Below are positions 7,097-7,902 of a stretch of DNA of 7,902 bases, piece after piece (the stretch's first letter is position 1; each line of letters starts with the position of its first letter). Made by a program: the position numbers and the translations under genes. The notes beneath the pieces are model-generated. The model was not told the origin of the DNA. It was given only the letters and a program-made list of their open reading frames with translations, and ran no database searches. Source of the stretch: Deltaproteobacteria bacterium (GTDB taxonomy: Bacteria > Desulfobacterota > Syntrophia > Syntrophales > UBA2210); contig JAFCZZ010000176.1 in NCBI GenBank assembly GCA_019314085.1, positions 1-7,902 of the forward strand, written 5' to 3'.

Positions 7097-7115
7097 AAGA
7101 GGGCTCTTCTTTTTT
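7097..7115 (+). terminator. Weak rho-independent terminator candidate
   Basis: Overlapping the restored VOC stop codon, AAGA and TCTT (7097-7100, 7105-7108) form a short 4-bp stem around GGGC, followed by CTTTTTT. The stem is very short and AU-rich, so it may be only a U-rich stretch. Its place, directly after the ATPase-VOC operon and before a new promoter, is what makes it worth noting. Confidence 0.25.
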
Positions 7116-7145
7116 CCCATTTTCTCTCTTGCTGCCACTATCCTC

Positions 7146-7174
7146 TTGACACACAACCCTCTTCTTCATATGCT
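7146..7174 (+). promoter_or_regulatory. Sigma70-type promoter for the downstream flavodoxin-fold gene
   Basis: A perfect -35 box TTGACA (7146-7151) is separated by 17 bases from TATGCT (7169-7174, four of six -10 consensus positions). Transcription would start near 7181, leaving a leader of about 90 bases before the ATG at 7270. It lies downstream of the split VOC gene, so the next gene probably has its own transcript. No operator-like palindrome was recognised. Confidence 0.5.
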
Positions 7175-7269
7175 CCCGCTACAGAAATGTATTTTCATAT
7201 AACGATCCAGTCGCGTTCCGTGTATTGTGCATGATGTGCTCTGGGATCACGAGTTAACAGGAGGCAGAT

Positions 7270-7902
7270 ATGAAGGTCTTAGCTCTCAATTCAAGTCCGC
7301 GTGGCAAGGATCAGAGTAAAACAGAGCTTTTGCTCGATTCCCTCGTCGAGGGTATGCGCTCGGCGAATGCCGATGTAGAGGTTGTCAATCTTCGCGCCAA
7401 AAAGATCAAGTATTGTATCGGCTGCTATACCTGTTGGACAAAGACACCGGGAATCTGTGTCTTGAAAGACGACATGAGCAGAGAGCTGTTCCCCAAATTC
7501 CTGGAGGCCGACCTTGCCGTGTTTGCCACGCCGCTCTACCACTTTGGCATAAACGCCCAGCTCAAGACATTCATCGAGCGCACCCTTCCGGCAATTGAGC
7601 CGTTCATAATCGAACACAACGGCAAGGCGGCCCACCCCCTGCGCGGACGCCACCCCTTAATTGCTGCCCTTTCAGTTGCCGGATTTCCTGAGCATTCCAT
7701 ATTCGATCAGATGTCTTCACACCTGAGATACATCTATAAGGGAGGGCTCATTGCGGAGATATACAGACCCGCCGCCGAATCCATGGTCCAACCCGCCTTT
7801 GAAACCGTTCGCGCCGACATTATTGACGCGGTAAGACAGGCCGGGATGGAGATTGCGCGAGACTTCAAGGTATCGGATGATACAATGAAACGAATCAAAC
7901 AG
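7270..7902 (+). CDS. Flavodoxin-fold NAD(P)H:FMN oxidoreductase-like protein (3' end missing)
   Basis: An open frame of 211 codons starts at ATG 7270 and runs off the right edge with no stop. AGGAGG (7259-7264) lies 5 nt upstream of the start. The N-terminus MKVLALNSSPRGKDQSKTE has the GSPR-like FMN phosphate loop of the NADPH-dependent FMN reductase/WrbA-like superfamily. Cysteines at C49, C52, C55 and C63 (YCIGCYTCWTKTPGIC) precede the acidic KDDM at 66-69. TPLYHFGINAQLKTFIER (about 87-104) is the family's conserved FMN-contact and dimer segment. The C-terminal part after about residue 125 is longer than in minimal flavodoxins and contains several His and Arg residues. Likely a cytoplasmic flavin-dependent electron-transfer protein, partner unknown. 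It is a divergent relative of the 2466-3032 gene, with the same cysteine pattern except for the last spacing (x7 instead of x6). Confidence 0.82.
   Translation, partial: MKVLALNSSPRGKDQSKTELLLDSLVEGMRSANADVEVVNLRAKKIKYCIGCYTCWTKTPGICVLKDDMSRELFPKFLEADLAVFATPLYHFGINAQLKTFIERTLPAIEPFIIEHNGKAAHPLRGRHPLIAALSVAGFPEHSIFDQMSSHLRYIYKGGLIAEIYRPAAESMVQPAFETVRADIIDAVRQAGMEIARDFKVSDDTMKRIKQ

Larger units (their letters stand above)
6054..7098 (+). pseudogene. Glyoxalase/VOC-family gene split by an antisense group II intron
   Basis: Codons 1-106 (6054-6371) plus one base encode a VOC domain like lactoylglutathione lyase: LAHTNINVFDLSKSLAFYRE near the start, QIELTW at 54-59, DLHLAF at 73-78, CICYENKAMGIY up to residue 106. 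The rest lies at 7046-7098 and reads (F)IADPDGYWLEIVPDRR then TAA. Joining 6372 to 7046 gives an uninterrupted 123-codon gene of normal family length. The glyoxalase I metal ligands would be His7, Glu56, His75 and Glu117, and the last is in the detached 3' piece. As it stands, translation runs into the intron and stops at TAA 6408-6410, giving a 118-residue product with a foreign tail (CRVDMSPPFFNI) and no fourth ligand. AAAGGAG precedes the start by 6 nt, and the start overlaps the ATPase stop. Expected original role: isomerisation of a glutathione (or other thiol) hemithioacetal, or another VOC reaction. Now probably inactive. Confidence 0.9.

Overview
The window looks like a chromosomal segment of an anaerobic or facultatively anaerobic bacterium of moderate GC content. 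A syntrophic or sulfate-reducing (Desulfobacterota-like) lineage would fit, because it carries an ADP-forming acyl-CoA synthetase subunit, two flavodoxin-fold proteins with compact cysteine motifs, and a group II intron. This taxonomic guess is inference from gene content; no marker gene is present. All protein genes lie on the + strand, and the only minus-strand element is the intron.

Layout. Positions 1-176 hold the 3' end of an unidentified gene. Positions 177-300 show nothing firm. Positions about 301-540 hold what looks like a frameshifted remnant of a small membrane protein, whose last codons overlap the next start as ATGA. Positions 537-1928 encode an intact 463-residue alpha-type subunit of an ADP-forming acyl-CoA synthetase. 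No ATP-grasp beta subunit follows it. Instead, about 2000-2407 holds a decayed, frameshifted C-terminal piece that looks like a second such alpha subunit. Positions 2466-3032 encode a flavodoxin-fold protein with four clustered cysteines. After about 200 bases with no convincing gene, 3235-6057 encodes a 940-residue P-type cation ATPase with an unusual transmembrane-4 motif (PQALP instead of PEGLP).

The most striking part is 6054-7098. A glyoxalase/VOC gene, coupled to the ATPase by an ATGA overlap, is cut in two by a 673-nt group II intron on the opposite strand (6373-7045). The intron has a GUGCG 5' end, an AC 3' end, a recognisable domain V, a domain VI with a bulged branch-point adenosine 7 nt from its 3' end, and an EBS1 candidate matching the flanking IBS1 at 7 of 7 positions (one G-U). 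It has no room for a reverse transcriptase. Removing exactly 673 nt restores a 123-codon VOC frame, and the lost 3' exon carries the fourth predicted metal ligand. Because the intron is antisense to the gene, splicing cannot rescue the VOC transcript, so the gene is most likely inactivated.

Downstream there is a weak terminator-like hairpin, a good sigma70-type promoter (7146-7174), and a second flavodoxin-fold gene from 7270 that runs off the end of the window. Overall this is a small metabolic and redox neighbourhood with one ion pump, in a region accumulating decay: two frameshifted relics and one intron-disrupted gene.
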